From: an uncultured Anaerolineae bacterium
GTDB lineage: Bacteria > Chloroflexota > Anaerolineae > Aggregatilineales > UBA2796
NCBI GenBank assembly: GCA_938005675.1
Contig: CALKXH010000066.1
Coordinates: forward strand, 1-43,636
Direction of reading: 5' to 3'
Length of the DNA stretch: 43,636 nucleotides
Shown: positions 33,635 to 43,062 of the stretch, piece by piece
How positions within the stretch are numbered: position 1 is the first letter of the stretch
Layout of the letters: every line of letters starts with the position of its first letter
Program-made: the position numbers and the translations under genes
Notes under the pieces: model-generated
The model's database searches: none
What the model was told of the DNA's origin: nothing
Seen by the model: the letters and a program-made list of their open reading frames with translations, nothing else

Positions 33635-33656
33635 CGAGCGGGCTTCGGCTCGCTCG
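33635..33656 (+). other. UUCG-capped hairpin between clpP and clpX
   Basis: CGAGCGGGC (33635-33643) and GCTCGCTCG (33648-33656) form a 9-bp stem with one G-U pair around a TTCG tetraloop, 13 bp after the clpP stop and 21 bp before the clpX ATG. No T run follows, so it is more likely a stability or processing element than a terminator. Confidence 0.65.
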
Positions 33657-33677
33657 CATCAGTATTGGGAGTATGTC

Positions 33678-35024
33678 ATGACGCCTACTGCGCCCTCAAG
33701 CACGCAGCGCTGTTCGTTCTGCCGCCGCCCTCAAGACGAAGTCAACCGCATGATCGCCGGACCAGAAGGCGTGTACATCTGCGATGAATGCGTTGAGCTG
33801 TGCCGCGAGATTCTGAGCGAGGATCACAGCCTGCCCAAGCACAGCGGCGATTACAAAGTGGCGCGCGTGCCAACGCCGCGCGAGATCGTCGCCCACCTCG
33901 ATCAGTACGTCGTCGGGCAGGAGCGCGCCAAGCGCGTGCTGAGCGTCGCCGTCTACAACCACTATAAGCGCATCAACACTGATAGCGTGGTTGAGGACGT
34001 CGAGCTGGATAAGAGCAACATCCTGCTGATCGGTCCGACCGGCGTCGGCAAGACGCTCATGGCGCAGACCCTCGCGCGCATCTTGGACGTCCCCTTCTGC
34101 ATCGCCGACGCGACCGCCCTGACCGAGGCGGGCTACGTCGGCGAGGACGTGGAGAACATCCTGCTGCGCCTGATCCAAGCCGCCGACTTCGATCTAGCCC
34201 GCGCCTCGCGCGGCATCATCTACATCGATGAGATCGATAAGATCGGGCGCAAGAGCGGCGATAATCCCTCCATCACGCGCGATGTCAGCGGCGAGGGCGT
34301 GCAGCAGGCGCTCCTGAAGATCATCGAGGGCACGGTCGCCAACGTGCCGCCGCAAGGCGGGCGCAAGCATCCGCATCAGGAGTTCATCCAGCTGGATACG
34401 CGCAACATCCTCTTCATCTGCGGCGGCACCTTCGAGGGCATCGACCGCGTGATCGCCAAGCGCGTCGGCACGGATGGCGTCATCGGCTTCGGCGCCGAGG
34501 CGCGCAAACAGCTCTCCAAAGGCGAGCTGCTGCGCCAAGTCCAGCCCGAAGACCTGATGGCGTACGGGCTGATCCCGGAGCTGATCGGGCGCCTGCCCGT
34601 CATAGTCAACGTCGATCCGCTCGAACTGTCTGATCTGATGCGCATCCTGACCGAGCCCAAGAACGCCATCACCAAGCAGTATCAGAGCTTGCTTGCGCTG
34701 GATAACGTCGAGCTGGTCTTCAGCGAGGATGCGCTGCGCGCCGCCGCCGAGATCGCCATGCGCCGCGAGACCGGCGCGCGTGGCTTGCGCGCCATCATGG
34801 AGGGCGCCCTGACCGATGTGATGTTCGAGGTGCCCAGCGCCAAGAGCGTCCGCCGCGTGGTGGTCGATCGCGAGGCTATCGAAGGCACAGGGCGACCCAA
34901 ACTCTTCGGCGAGGGCAATCAGCCCATCGCCTGGCAGGATGAGGGGCAGCCCCGCGCCATCGCCGAGCCGCCCAAGCGCGACGACGGCGCCAAGGGCGAT
35001 CCTAAACTCGATGCCGTGGCGTAG
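33678..35024 (+). CDS. clpX: ClpX, AAA+ unfoldase of ClpXP
   Basis: 448 residues from ATG 33678 (GGGAG at 6-nt spacing). The zinc-binding domain has C12, C15, C35 and C38. Walker A GPTGVGKT is at 119-126, Walker B IYIDEID at 181-187, and the pore loop GYVGED at 152-157. The VIGFG segment supplies the IGF-type loop that docks on ClpP. Sensor motifs in [10 protein letters not shown] and [10 protein letters not shown] are intact. The C-terminus extends about 30 residues past the usual end (rich in Pro/Asp/Lys). It unfolds tagged or regulated substrates, including SsrA-tagged proteins from the smpB pathway. It is the last gene before a strong terminator. Confidence 0.97.
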   Translation: MTPTAPSSTQRCSFCRRPQDEVNRMIAGPEGVYICDECVELCREILSEDHSLPKHSGDYKVARVPTPREIVAHLDQYVVGQERAKRVLSVAVYNHYKRINTDSVVEDVELDKSNILLIGPTGVGKTLMAQTLARILDVPFCIADATALTEAGYVGEDVENILLRLIQAADFDLARASRGIIYIDEIDKIGRKSGDNPSITRDVSGEGVQQALLKIIEGTVANVPPQGGRKHPHQEFIQLDTRNILFICGGTFEGIDRVIAKRVGTDGVIGFGAEARKQLSKGELLRQVQPEDLMAYGLIPELIGRLPVIVNVDPLELSDLMRILTEPKNAITKQYQSLLALDNVELVFSEDALRAAAEIAMRRETGARGLRAIMEGALTDVMFEVPSAKSVRRVVVDREAIEGTGRPKLFGEGNQPIAWQDEGQPRAIAEPPKRDDGAKGDPKLDAVA

Positions 35025-35046
35025 CGCCTAGCTATGCCTTCGCTGT

Positions 35047-35079
35047 GGGCGGCGTGCCGAGCAGCCGCCCTTTGTTTTT
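35047..35079 (+). terminator. Terminator of the tig-clpP-clpX operon
   Basis: GGGCGGC (35047-35053) pairs with GCCGCCC (35064-35070) around a 10-nt loop and is followed by TTTGTTTTT. Its position also argues against any start for the next gene upstream of 35080. Confidence 0.9.
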
Positions 35080-35098
35080 GCACCTGAGATCGCAGGGC

Positions 35099-36388
35099 AT
35101 GACCATCGCACAAGTCTACGTCAGCCTGACCGTTGGCGCGCCGCTCATCCTGACAGCCGCCAACCGCCTGCGCGCCGATTACGCCGCCTTGCTCATCGCG
35201 TTCGGGCTCGGAGTTGGGCAGGCGCTCTTCGGCTTGCCGATCTTCAACGCCCACGGCGACTCGGCGGGCGCAGTCGGCGCGATCAACGGCTTCGGGCAGC
35301 CCATCACCATCACCCTGATCAGCCTGTTCATCCTGACGGGGACGCTGGAGAAGTACGGCGTGGCGCGTTGGATCGCCAATCGGATTTTGGCGCTGGGCGG
35401 GCGCTCGCTCGGACGTTTGGTGGCGCTTTACACGCTGGCGGCGGCGGCGCTCTCGCTGATCCTCAACACGGTTGCCGCGGGCGCCTTGCTGTTGCCCAGC
35501 GCCCTGCAAACGACTCGTCAGACGGGCATCGCGCCCTCCAAGCTGCTGATGCCGCTCTCCTTCGGCACGCTGCTGGGCGGCTGCGCCACCTACTTCACGA
35601 CCGCCAACATCATCACCAGCGGCTTGCTGACCGTCGCCAACCCGCCGCAAGCGCCGCTGGGCGTGCTGGACTTCACCCCGGTGGGCGGCTTGATCGCTTT
35701 GGCGGGCATCGCCTATGTGATCGTGATGGCGCCGCGCCTGCTGCCGGAGCGAGGCTCGCTGTGGCAGCCCGCCGTCTTGCCGCAACCCGCGTCGCTCACG
35801 CCCCGCGCGGCGCTCTTGAGCGTGCTGATCCTGAGCCTCTCGATCAGCGCGGCGATCTTGGGCGTGCCGACCTACCTCGCCATGCTGGGCGGGGCGCTCG
35901 TCACGCTGCTGATCGGCTTGGTGACGGCGGAAGAGGCGTATCGCCTTGTGGAGTGGCGCACGATCTTCCTCGTGGCGGGCATGTATTCGGTCGGGCTGGC
36001 GCTCACTCAGACGGGCATCGCGGCGGCGCTCGGTCGGGCGATGGTGAGCGCCGTCGAGCCGTTCGGCGCGCTGGGCTTGGCGAGCGGCGTCTTCTGGCTG
36101 ACGGTCGCCTTCGCTCACCTGATGGGCGGGCAGGTCACGCCGCTGGTCGCCGCTCCGATAGCCATCAGCGCGGCGCTGCAATTCGGCGTGAACGTCCACG
36201 CCATCGCCATCACGGCTGCCATCGCCTGCTCGACGGCGTACCTCTCGCCGATGGCGCACCCTGTCAACATGCTGGTCACGCCGCCGGCCGATTATCGCTT
36301 CAGCGACTTCTTTCGGCTGGGCAGCGGGCTGACCGTGCTGTGTTACCTGATGCTGCTGATCGGCTTGCGGCTGTTTTGGCGGCTGTAG
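35099..36388 (+). CDS. SLC13/ArsB-type ion transporter family permease
   Basis: About 429 residues, nearly all in hydrophobic segments (roughly 11-12 TMs). The ATG at 35099 lies after the clpX terminator. Features such as LILNTVAAGALLLPSALQ, FGTLLGGCATYFTTANIITSGLL and ACSTAYLSPMAHPVNMLVTPP resemble the paired NT/NP re-entrant loops of the ion transporter superfamily (DASS/CitMHS/ArsB groups). These carry dicarboxylates, sulfate or arsenite with Na+ or H+. The substrate cannot be decided. No soluble partner gene is adjacent; the next gene is convergent with a 1-bp gap. Confidence 0.85.
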   Translation: MTIAQVYVSLTVGAPLILTAANRLRADYAALLIAFGLGVGQALFGLPIFNAHGDSAGAVGAINGFGQPITITLISLFILTGTLEKYGVARWIANRILALGGRSLGRLVALYTLAAAALSLILNTVAAGALLLPSALQTTRQTGIAPSKLLMPLSFGTLLGGCATYFTTANIITSGLLTVANPPQAPLGVLDFTPVGGLIALAGIAYVIVMAPRLLPERGSLWQPAVLPQPASLTPRAALLSVLILSLSISAAILGVPTYLAMLGGALVTLLIGLVTAEEAYRLVEWRTIFLVAGMYSVGLALTQTGIAAALGRAMVSAVEPFGALGLASGVFWLTVAFAHLMGGQVTPLVAAPIAISAALQFGVNVHAIAITAAIACSTAYLSPMAHPVNMLVTPPADYRFSDFFRLGSGLTVLCYLMLLIGLRLFWRL

Positions 36389-36389
36389 C

Positions 36390-36605
36390 TCAGTAGATTT
36401 CGGGCATCTCGATGGGCTCAGGCTGCGGACGGCACACGCCGCACCAGATGGCGTCCGCCACGATGAGCGCTTTAGGCGTCTGGTTAGCGCCGACGTAGAC
36501 CGCCATGAAAAAGGGCAGCTTTGAGGCGTGGTCGCGGCAGACGAAGCGCCCGCAAAAGCGGCAGGAGGCTTGAGCGGGAGCGTTGCAAACCCAACAGAGG
36601 CTCAT
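36390..36605 (-). CDS. Small B-box-like zinc-finger protein
   Basis: 71 residues from ATG 36605, supported by AAAGGA 8 nt upstream on the minus strand. Longer in-frame starts lack this. Cys/His pairs suggest zinc binding: C-W-V-C near the N-terminus, C-R-F-C, C-R-D-H, and CGVC near the end. The layout resembles a B-box or DUF2180-type treble clef. There is no other domain. Function is unknown; binding to protein or nucleic acid is possible. A TACAAT on the minus strand at 36643-36648 may be its -10 box. Confidence 0.65.
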   Translation of the reverse strand: MSLCWVCNAPAQASCRFCGRFVCRDHASKLPFFMAVYVGANQTPKALIVADAIWCGVCRPQPEPIEMPEIY

Positions 36606-36808
36606 GGCAGACGTCCTTTGTGCAGAATGGGCATTGGGGGCAATTGTAGCACGGAATCGGCGCGCCCAGAGCGGGCAGCCTTGTTTTTTAAGGGGATTAA
36701 CGCTAGATTCAGCCTGAGCGTGAGAGCAGAGCCTGAGGAAGGAGGGGCGCGCACAACGGGCTGATTCAGCTGTCACTTGCTTTCGCTGTAGGGTCAGGAA
36801 ATTTGCCT

Positions 36809-38701
36809 ATGACTAACAAACCGATCAAACGTAACGGCAAACTGCAGTGGTACCGCGTGGATTTGCACATTCATACACCTGCTTCTGCGGATTACCAAGA
36901 ACCGAACGTCACCTATTTGGATATTTTGCGTCGCGCTGAGATGCGCGGCTTGGATATCATCGCCTTCACCGATCACAACACGGTCGCCGGCTACGCCGCC
37001 ATGTACGATGAGATCAAGGCGCTGGAGCTGCTGGTCAACCGCGAGCGCGCCACGCCCGAAGAGCGCCGCCGTCTGGCTGAGTACCGCCGCCTGCTCGATA
37101 AAATCCTCGTCTTGCCCGGCTTCGAGTTCACCGCCACGTTCGGCTTCCACATTCTGGGCATCTTCTCGCCCAGCTTCCGCGTGCGCCAGATCGAGCACAT
37201 CTTGCTGAGCTTGCACGTGCCCGCTCAAGCCCTCGACGCCGGCTTGACCAACGTCGGCGCCTCCTCCGACGTGCTGACCGCCTACCGCATGATCAACGAG
37301 GCGGGCGGCATCGTGATCGCCGCTCACGCCAACTCCACGCACGGCGTGGCGATGCGCGGCTTCGATTTCGGCGGACAGACTCGCATCGCCTACACCCAAG
37401 ACCCGCACCTGCACTGCCTTGAAGTGACCGACCTCGATCGGCGCGGGCGCGGCACGACCGCCCGCTTCTTCGATGGCACTAAACCCGAATATCCGCGCCG
37501 AATGCGCTGCATCCAAGGCTCAGATGCCCACCGCCTTGCCAAAGACCCGCGCAACGAGAAGAACTTGGGCATCGGCGACCGCGTCACGGAGGTGCTGCTG
37601 CCCGAACGCAGCTTCGAGGCGCTCCTTGACATGTTCAACAGCAACGATTTCGCCCGCTCGCGCCCGTATTTCGGCGGGCAGGAGGTCTACGATTACGTGC
37701 AGATGGCGCGCGAGGCGGGTCCGAGCATCGTGCAAGCCTTCCACGAGAGCATGACGCGGCAAGGCGGCAAACTCTACGCCGTCATCGCCGATGTGTGCGC
37801 CTTCGCCAACACCAACGGCGGCACGATCTACATCGGCGTCTCCGCCGACTCGACCGCCGTGCCCGTCGGCGTGAGCAACATCGGCGAGAGCATCGAGACC
37901 CTGCGCACCGAGATCGCCCGCAGCATCAACCCGCCCCTAGAGGTGGAGATCGACGTGCAGGAGACCTCCGGCAAGTCGGTCATCCGCATCCAAGTGCCGC
38001 GCGGCACGGATGTGCCTTACGCCATCGATGATAACAAGATTTACGTGCGCGACGAAGCCGAGACCAGCCTCGCCGTCCGCGATGAGATCGTGCGCCTAGT
38101 GCTGAGCCGCGCTCAAGCCGCCCCCGCTGTGGAGGTGGCGAAAAAGACGACCGCCACGCTGCGCCCGGTCGCCGTCCTCGCCGCGGAGGCGCTGCCCGTG
38201 CCATCGGAAGAGCCGAGCGCGCCCGAAGCGCCCGTCCAAGCGCCCGCCGAACCCGTCAAGCGGACGCGCCGCAGCCGCGCCGCCCTCAAGCCGCCCGTCG
38301 CCGCCCGCGAGGATGCCGCCCTGACCAGCGCGCCGCGCACCGGCGTCGAGATCATCGGCACCGAGACGCGCAAAGGCGAGCAGTATCACATCATGCGCGA
38401 CCTGCGCAACGGCAGCATCGTCAAGAACGTCACGCGCACCTCAGCCCGCCGCCTGTGGCACTACGCCATCATGGAACACGAGACCAACCCCGTCGACCTG
38501 AATCAGGTGCAATGGTCGGGCAATCTGGGCTTGTGGAAGCGCTACAAGCGCGGCGGCGTGGTGCGCTACGACTTGGTCATCACCGAGAACGGGCAGACGC
38601 GCGTCTTCTACGGCGTGACCGAAGACGGGATGCAAGGCGCCTGGGCGCAGTTCATCAGCGATGAAGAGCCGCAGATCGTCGAGGAGATGAACGACGAATA
38701 G
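36809..38701 (+). CDS. PHP phosphoesterase fused to AlbA_2/Schlafen-type domain
   Basis: 630 residues from ATG 36809 (AGGAA at 8-nt spacing). The N-terminal PHP domain has the metal-binding DLHIHT (18-23), FTDHN, H near 160-175 (AHANSTHG) and GSDAH (237-241), so it is probably an active metal-dependent phosphoesterase or nuclease. Residues about 300-430 match the AlbA_2/Schlafen-like DNA-binding domain ([25 protein letters not shown]). A Pro/Ala-rich linker (about 440-490) leads to a basic C-terminal domain of about 130 residues ([35 protein letters not shown]). A nucleic-acid processing or repair role is inferred. It is monocistronic with a clear terminator. Confidence 0.85.
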   Translation: MTNKPIKRNGKLQWYRVDLHIHTPASADYQEPNVTYLDILRRAEMRGLDIIAFTDHNTVAGYAAMYDEIKALELLVNRERATPEERRRLAEYRRLLDKILVLPGFEFTATFGFHILGIFSPSFRVRQIEHILLSLHVPAQALDAGLTNVGASSDVLTAYRMINEAGGIVIAAHANSTHGVAMRGFDFGGQTRIAYTQDPHLHCLEVTDLDRRGRGTTARFFDGTKPEYPRRMRCIQGSDAHRLAKDPRNEKNLGIGDRVTEVLLPERSFEALLDMFNSNDFARSRPYFGGQEVYDYVQMAREAGPSIVQAFHESMTRQGGKLYAVIADVCAFANTNGGTIYIGVSADSTAVPVGVSNIGESIETLRTEIARSINPPLEVEIDVQETSGKSVIRIQVPRGTDVPYAIDDNKIYVRDEAETSLAVRDEIVRLVLSRAQAAPAVEVAKKTTATLRPVAVLAAEALPVPSEEPSAPEAPVQAPAEPVKRTRRSRAALKPPVAAREDAALTSAPRTGVEIIGTETRKGEQYHIMRDLRNGSIVKNVTRTSARRLWHYAIMEHETNPVDLNQVQWSGNLGLWKRYKRGGVVRYDLVITENGQTRVFYGVTEDGMQGAWAQFISDEEPQIVEEMNDE

Positions 38702-38712
38702 CCGACTCGCCA

Positions 38713-38749
38713 CGCACAGGGGCGGCAACCTCCGCCCTTGTGCGAATTT
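38713..38749 (+). terminator. Terminator after the PHP-AlbA gene
   Basis: CGCACAGGGGCGG (38713-38725) pairs with CCGCCCTTGTGCG (38732-38744), 13 bp with one G-U, around a 6-nt loop, followed by AATTTC. The stem is strong and the T run short. Confidence 0.65.
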
Positions 38750-38775
38750 CCCTACCCGCTTCGCCCGAAAAGCGC

Positions 38776-38781
38776 TATGCT
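38776..38781 (+). promoter_or_regulatory. Possible -10 box of the leuC operon
   Basis: TATGCT, four of six matches, 45 bp before the leuC ATG. No good -35 box is seen. Confidence 0.25.
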
Positions 38782-38825
38782 TGTGCGCTCATACCACATC
38801 ATCCATCTGAAGGTAGGTCTGCAGC

Positions 38826-40253
38826 ATGTCTCAACCACGCACGCTCTTCGAGAAGGTCTGGGAGCGCCACCTCGTCGCCCCGCAAACCGACGAGTCGCCC
38901 GCCGTCCTGTACATCGATCTGCACCTCATCCACGAGGTGACCTCGCCGCAAGCCTTCAGCCTGCTGCGCGAGCGCGGCTTGAAGGTGCGGCGTCCGGATT
39001 GCACGCTCGGCACGATGGATCACAGCACGCCCACCACCCCGCTCGCCATCCCGATCCAAGACGCCCAAGCCGCCGCCCAGATCGAGCAGATGAAGCGCAA
39101 CTGCGCCGAGTTCGGCATCCCGCTCTACGCGCTGGGCAGCGCATATCAGGGCATCGTCCACGTGATCGGTCCGGAGCGCGGCTTGACGCAGCCCGCCATG
39201 ACCATCGTCTGCGGCGATAGCCACACCAGCACGCACGGCGCCTTCGGCGCGCTGGCGTTCGGCATCGGCACCAGCGAGGTCGCCCACGTGCTGGCGACTC
39301 AATGCCTGCTCCAGTACAAGCCCAAGACGATGGCTATCCGCGTGGAGGGCGCTTTGAAGCTCGGCGTCACAGCGAAGGACATCATCCTCGCCCTGATCGC
39401 GCAGATCGGCGTCGGCGGCGGCACTGGCTACGTCTTTGAGTATTGCGGCTCCGCCATTCGCGCCCTCTCGATGGAAGAGCGCATGACCATCTGCAACATG
39501 AGCATCGAGGGCGGCGCGCGCGCCGGCATGATCGCCCCCGACGAGACCACCTTCGCCTACCTTGAAGGGCGACCCTTCGCGCCCAAAGGCGCGGCGTGGG
39601 AGCGCGCCCTCGCCGATTGGCGCACCCTGCCCACCGACGACGGCGCGACTTTCGACGCCGAAGTCTACATCGATGCCAACGCCCTTGAGCCGATGATCAC
39701 CTACGGCACCAATCCGGGCATGGGGATGCCCATCCGCGCCACCATCCCCGATCCCGACTCGATCAGCGATCCCAGCCAGCGCGAGGCGCTCCTCAAGGCG
39801 CTCAAGTACATGGACTTGCAGCCGAACACGCCGCTGCTCGGTCACAAGATCGACGTGGTCTTCTTGGGCAGCTGCACCAACTCGCGCCTCGGCGACCTGC
39901 GCGCCGCCGCCGCCCTGCTCAAAGGGCGCAAAATCGCCCCCAACGTGCGCATGATGGTCGTGCCGGGCTCGCAGCAGGTCAAGCGCCAAGCCGAGGCGGA
40001 GGGTCTGCACGAGATTTTCAAGGCGGCGGGCGCCGAGTGGCGCGAGGCGGGCTGCAGCATGTGCATCGCCATGAACGGCGATCAGCTCCAGCCGGGCGAG
40101 TACGCCGTCAGCACCAGCAACCGCAACTTCGAAGGGCGGCAGGGCAAAGGCGGCAGGACGTTCCTCGCCAGCCCGCTCACGGCGGTCGCCAGCGCGATCA
40201 ACGGCTGCGTCAGCGACCCGCGCGAGCTGCTTGAGCCCGCCCTCAGCCTGTGA
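38826..40253 (+). CDS. leuC: 3-isopropylmalate dehydratase large subunit
   Basis: A 475-residue aconitase-family enzyme that, with LeuD, isomerises 2-isopropylmalate to 3-isopropylmalate in leucine synthesis. The [4Fe-4S] ligands are C350 (GSCTNSR), C410 and C413 (GCSMC). [13 protein letters not shown] and the NRNFEGRQG substrate-binding loop are present. The length fits the bacterial LeuC type of about 465-475 residues. The start is ATG 38826 with GAAGG upstream. Homoaconitase is a less likely alternative. It is followed by a small ORF and leuD. Confidence 0.95.
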   Translation: MSQPRTLFEKVWERHLVAPQTDESPAVLYIDLHLIHEVTSPQAFSLLRERGLKVRRPDCTLGTMDHSTPTTPLAIPIQDAQAAAQIEQMKRNCAEFGIPLYALGSAYQGIVHVIGPERGLTQPAMTIVCGDSHTSTHGAFGALAFGIGTSEVAHVLATQCLLQYKPKTMAIRVEGALKLGVTAKDIILALIAQIGVGGGTGYVFEYCGSAIRALSMEERMTICNMSIEGGARAGMIAPDETTFAYLEGRPFAPKGAAWERALADWRTLPTDDGATFDAEVYIDANALEPMITYGTNPGMGMPIRATIPDPDSISDPSQREALLKALKYMDLQPNTPLLGHKIDVVFLGSCTNSRLGDLRAAAALLKGRKIAPNVRMMVVPGSQQVKRQAEAEGLHEIFKAAGAEWREAGCSMCIAMNGDQLQPGEYAVSTSNRNFEGRQGKGGRTFLASPLTAVASAINGCVSDPRELLEPALSL

Positions 40254-40260
40254 GGTCGCC

Positions 40261-40458
40261 GTGAGCCAGCTCGCCAAGCCAACTCAGGGTTATCGCGCCC
40301 AAGACCTCGCCAAGTTGCCCGACTCAGCAGCGCGCCACCTCCACACAGCGCCTGAAGCCGTGCGCGCGCTGGACGTCCACAACACGCTTGAGGGCGGCGA
40401 CCGTCTGCCCAATTTTTTGCTGCCCATCCGCGAACCGTTCGCTCAGCTTGAGGAGTGA
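40261..40458 (+). CDS. Small unknown ORF between leuC and leuD
   Basis: 65 residues from GTG 40261, with GAGG 5 nt upstream overlapping the leuC stop. It ends in TGA 3 bp before the leuD ATG. Codon choice matches the neighbouring genes, and it fills the gap exactly, which argues for translation. The sequence (SQLAKPTQGYRAQDLAKLP ... NFLLPIREPFAQLEE) matches no family I recognise and has no motif, signal or membrane segment. It may encode a small regulatory or coupling protein, or be a leader-type spacer. Confidence 0.45.
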   Translation: MSQLAKPTQGYRAQDLAKLPDSAARHLHTAPEAVRALDVHNTLEGGDRLPNFLLPIREPFAQLEE

Positions 40459-40461
40459 GCC

Positions 40462-41073
40462 ATGCAACCCATCCGACCGTTCAGCAGCCGCTTCGTGGCG
40501 CTGCCCATCGAGAACATCGATACCGATCAGATCATCCCGGCGCGCTTTTTGAAGACCACCAGCGCCGAAGGGCTGGGCGAGGCGCTCTTCTACGATTGGC
40601 GCTACGACGCCAACGGCGCTCCCCGTCCGGACTTCATCCTGAATCAGCCGCAGGCGCGCGGCGCGCAAATCTTGCTGGCGGGGCATAACTTCGGGGCGGG
40701 CAGCTCGCGCGAGCACGCCGTCTGGGCGCTGACGGGCTTCGGCTTCCGCGCCGTGATCAGCACCTACTTCGCCGATATCTTCCGCAACAACGCCCTCAAA
40801 AATGGCTTGCTGCCCGTGCAAGTTGACGCTGAGACGCATCGGCAGCTCTTCAGCCTCGCTCAGAGCCAGCCCGAAGCGCAGTTGCGCGTCGATCTGGAGG
40901 CGCAGCTGCTCATCCTGCCCGACGGGCGCGCCGTGACCTTCCCCATCGATCCGTTCGCCCGCCGCTGCTTGCTGGATGGCGTCGATCAGCTCGGCTACTT
41001 GCTGAACATGGCGGATCGCATCGCGGCGTACGAGGCGGCGCATCCGCAGCGCGTCAACACGCTGAGCGAATGA
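40462..41073 (+). CDS. leuD: 3-isopropylmalate dehydratase small subunit
   Basis: 203 residues, the swivelling domain that completes the LeuCD active site. Motifs: [16 protein letters not shown] near residue 18, [20 protein letters not shown] (substrate-binding SSREHA) and [18 protein letters not shown]. The ATG at 40462 follows GAGGAG at 6-nt spacing. The length matches the bacterial LeuD of about 200 residues. It is co-transcribed with leuC and closed by the hairpin at 41082-41111. Confidence 0.96.
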   Translation: MQPIRPFSSRFVALPIENIDTDQIIPARFLKTTSAEGLGEALFYDWRYDANGAPRPDFILNQPQARGAQILLAGHNFGAGSSREHAVWALTGFGFRAVISTYFADIFRNNALKNGLLPVQVDAETHRQLFSLAQSQPEAQLRVDLEAQLLILPDGRAVTFPIDPFARRCLLDGVDQLGYLLNMADRIAAYEAAHPQRVNTLSE

Positions 41074-41081
41074 GCCGCTAG

Positions 41082-41111
41082 CGCGGTCGGAGCGGCGATT
41101 CTCCGACCGCG
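41082..41111 (+). terminator. Terminator hairpin after leuD
   Basis: CGCGGTCGGAG (41082-41092) and CTCCGACCGCG (41101-41111) form a perfect 11-bp stem with an 8-nt loop, followed by TTCTCTCTC. It separates convergent genes and may act from both sides. Confidence 0.75.
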
Positions 41112-41118
41112 TTCTCTC

Positions 41119-41655
41119 TCAGGCGCGCCACTTGACCGTGCAGCCGACGGGCGGGGTCTGCGTGACGGGCGGCTGCGCCCCGATCAGGAGCGCGTCGAGC
41201 GCCTCGCGCAGGTAGTGGTGCCTGACGGCGGCGGGATTCTCATAGTTATCATCGATAGCGCCGTGGTAGCGCAAGACGCGGCTTGAGTCGAAGACGAAGA
41301 CCTCCGGGGTGCGCGTGGCGCCGTAGGCGCGGGCGACCTCTTGCGTCTCATCGCGCAGGTAGGGGAAGTTGAAGCCTTTCTCGGCGGCGCGCTGCTGCAT
41401 GTGGGCGAAGTCGTCTTCGGGATACTTGGCGGGGTCGTTGGCGTTGATGACGAGGAACTGCACGCCTTTCGGCGCGTAGTCGCGCTGGATGGCGATCATG
41501 CGATCCTCCCACGCGCGCACGTACGGGCAATGATTGCAGCTGAAGATCACGACCACGATGGGCTTTTCGGCGTAATCGGCGAGGCTGTGCTGCCGCCCAT
41601 CCACGCCGATCAAGCTGAACGGCGCGGCAGGCGCGCCAAGGGCGAGTGGATTCAT
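41119..41655 (-). CDS. Thioredoxin-fold peroxiredoxin-like protein
   Basis: 178 residues. An AhpC/TSA-type thioredoxin fold with the active-site motif SCNHCPYV near residue 39-46 (CxxC with His inside). It also has LVINANDPAKYPEDDF and the cis-Pro loop region GATRTPEVFVFD. Proteins of this CNHCPY type are annotated as thioredoxin-like redoxins. Thiol-disulfide exchange or peroxide reduction is likely. There is no signal peptide, so it is cytosolic. The start is ATG 41655. It lies 35 bp downstream of the next thioredoxin-fold gene on the same strand, probably one operon. Confidence 0.88.
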   Translation of the reverse strand: MNPLALGAPAAPFSLIGVDGRQHSLADYAEKPIVVVIFSCNHCPYVRAWEDRMIAIQRDYAPKGVQFLVINANDPAKYPEDDFAHMQQRAAEKGFNFPYLRDETQEVARAYGATRTPEVFVFDSSRVLRYHGAIDDNYENPAAVRHHYLREALDALLIGAQPPVTQTPPVGCTVKWRA

Positions 41656-41690
41656 CGCGTCTCTCCTGAGTGCGTTTTGCTTCAGCCCAA

Positions 41691-42011
41691 TTATGCCCGC
41701 CTCTGAGCTTTTTGCAACGCGGCGCGGATCATCTCGAAGGAGGGCAGCGGGGCGAAGCGCCCGTCCTCAAGGCGGTAGGTGCGGCAGGTCAGCCGATAGC
41801 GCGCCGCGCCGCTGATCGGAGCGATATCGACGCCGTCGATCAGGATGGTCGGCGAGCCGACGAAGCGCAGCGCCTCGGCTTGGGCTTCAGTCTCCACCTT
41901 GACGATCTCGATGGGCGCTTGGATGCCCTCCGCCGCTAACGCCTCGCGCAGGCGCTGCAAGCCCGCCGCGTGCGAGGGGCAGTCTTCGTAGTACAGGAAC
42001 TGAATGCGCAT
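41691..42011 (-). CDS. Small thioredoxin/glutaredoxin-fold protein
   Basis: 106 residues from ATG 42011, with GGGAGGA 7 nt upstream on the minus strand. IQFLYYEDCPSH at the N-terminus keeps one cysteine (C11) at the redox position, and FVGSPTILIDGVDI supplies the cis-Pro loop. The second cysteine of a CxxC pair is missing, so it is a monothiol type or a binding protein. Homologues I recall sit near mercury/alkylmercury or redox genes. It heads a two-gene operon with the peroxiredoxin-like gene. Confidence 0.82.
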   Translation of the reverse strand: MRIQFLYYEDCPSHAAGLQRLREALAAEGIQAPIEIVKVETEAQAEALRFVGSPTILIDGVDIAPISGAARYRLTCRTYRLEDGRFAPLPSFEMIRAALQKAQRRA

Positions 42012-42079
42012 AGCTCGATCCTCCCATCAGTTTGCAGAGTCTGCCTCCGATTATAGAGGGCGCTTCAAAAGCGGTCATT

Positions 42080-42144
42080 AGTTCTAAAAAAGTTCTGAAA
42101 TTTCGGATTGTCCCTTTCAATCTTTCGCCCAGAACGCCTATAAT
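42080..42144 (+). promoter_or_regulatory. Promoter region of the sigma factor gene
   Basis: A perfect TATAAT at 42139-42144 with a poor -35 (TTTCAA near 42115-42120). Upstream, AGTTCT occurs twice 11 bp apart (42080, 42091), one helical turn, in an AT-rich patch; a regulator could bind there. The TATAAT lies 76 bp before the ATG. Confidence 0.5.
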
Positions 42145-42220
42145 TACAGTGAGGCGTCGTTACAGGCTTATAACACCCCCTGCAAACCCGCACGACGGTC
42201 ATGTTAGGAGAAGTTATTGT

Positions 42221-42910
42221 ATGTCGGACAGCTTGCCCGATTGGCGAACCGTCTCAGAGGATGACCTGATCAGAGCTTTCAAGGCTGAAGTGGCGCTGCC
42301 TGCCCAAGCGCAACCCAAGCGCAATTGCGCCGTCTTCGAGTTAGCCTATCGGGCGCTTGCCTTGCGCCATGACTTGCCTTTCGCGGTCTTTGACAAGCAG
42401 TATCGGCGCTTGCTGACCAAATGGTTGTACAGTAGCCCACAAGCCCAGATTGCCATCGCGCGCATGGATAACGGCATAGAGGACTTGATCACGAATATGT
42501 ATATGTGCGTCTTTCGCTCATGGAAAAACACGACCGCCGAGGACTTCTACGACCAATTCGATGGGCAACCGTCTAAAATCTTCAGTTATCTCCAGATTGC
42601 CTGTTCCAGGGTGATCATCAGCATCGCGCGCAAACCCGCGATTGATATGCTCGCACTAGACGACGAGATCGCTATGACGTCATACACGCCCGACGAATGG
42701 CTAATTAACCGCACCAACGCTCTGCAGCGCATCAGCCAGTTGCTCACACCACAGGAACGCACAATTCTCAGACTCTACCTGTACGGTTATACGAAGGACG
42801 AGATCGCCGCCCAAATCGATAGGAGGGTCAGCCACGTGCGCCAAAAGCTCAAAAGAATCCTCCTCTTGCTGCAGAACGACGCCGATCTGCGCGAGCTCCT
42901 CACCGACTAG
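42221..42910 (+). CDS. Sigma-70 family (ECF-like) RNA polymerase sigma factor
   Basis: 229 residues from ATG 42221 (TTAGGAG at 10-nt spacing). A region 2-like segment (about 45-135, with IEDLITNMYMCVFRSW and KIFSYLQIACSRVI) precedes a region 4 helix-turn-helix (about 165-215: LTPQERTILRLYLYGYTKDEIAAQ then RVSHVRQKLKRIL). There is no region 1 or 3, so it is of ECF size. It would direct polymerase to a small regulon. The downstream gene has a zinc anti-sigma motif, the usual partner arrangement. Confidence 0.82.
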   Translation: MSDSLPDWRTVSEDDLIRAFKAEVALPAQAQPKRNCAVFELAYRALALRHDLPFAVFDKQYRRLLTKWLYSSPQAQIAIARMDNGIEDLITNMYMCVFRSWKNTTAEDFYDQFDGQPSKIFSYLQIACSRVIISIARKPAIDMLALDDEIAMTSYTPDEWLINRTNALQRISQLLTPQERTILRLYLYGYTKDEIAAQIDRRVSHVRQKLKRILLLLQNDADLRELLTD

Positions 42911-42916
42911 CCTATT

Positions 42917-42936
42917 GGTCTGCTCTCAGGCAGACC
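42917..42936 (+). terminator. Hairpin after the sigma factor gene
   Basis: GGTCTGC (42917-42923) pairs with GCAGACC (42930-42936) around a 6-nt loop and is followed by CCTCTCCTTTG. It is a weak terminator or attenuator between the sigma and anti-sigma genes. Confidence 0.5.
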
Positions 42937-43062
42937 CCTCTCCTTTGAATTTGTTGAGACATCTGCACAAAAACTCATCAAACCTTTATCTCAGAGCGCG
43001 CCTCAAGCGTCCTTATCGCGTTTTAGTAGATCAAAACCTATCCTCATGCCACAGGAGCAAAA

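Noticed and set aside
35045-35098. Longer N-terminus for the SLC13/ArsB-type permease
   Set aside because: It would run through the clpX terminator hairpin and T run, so the ATG at 35099 was chosen.
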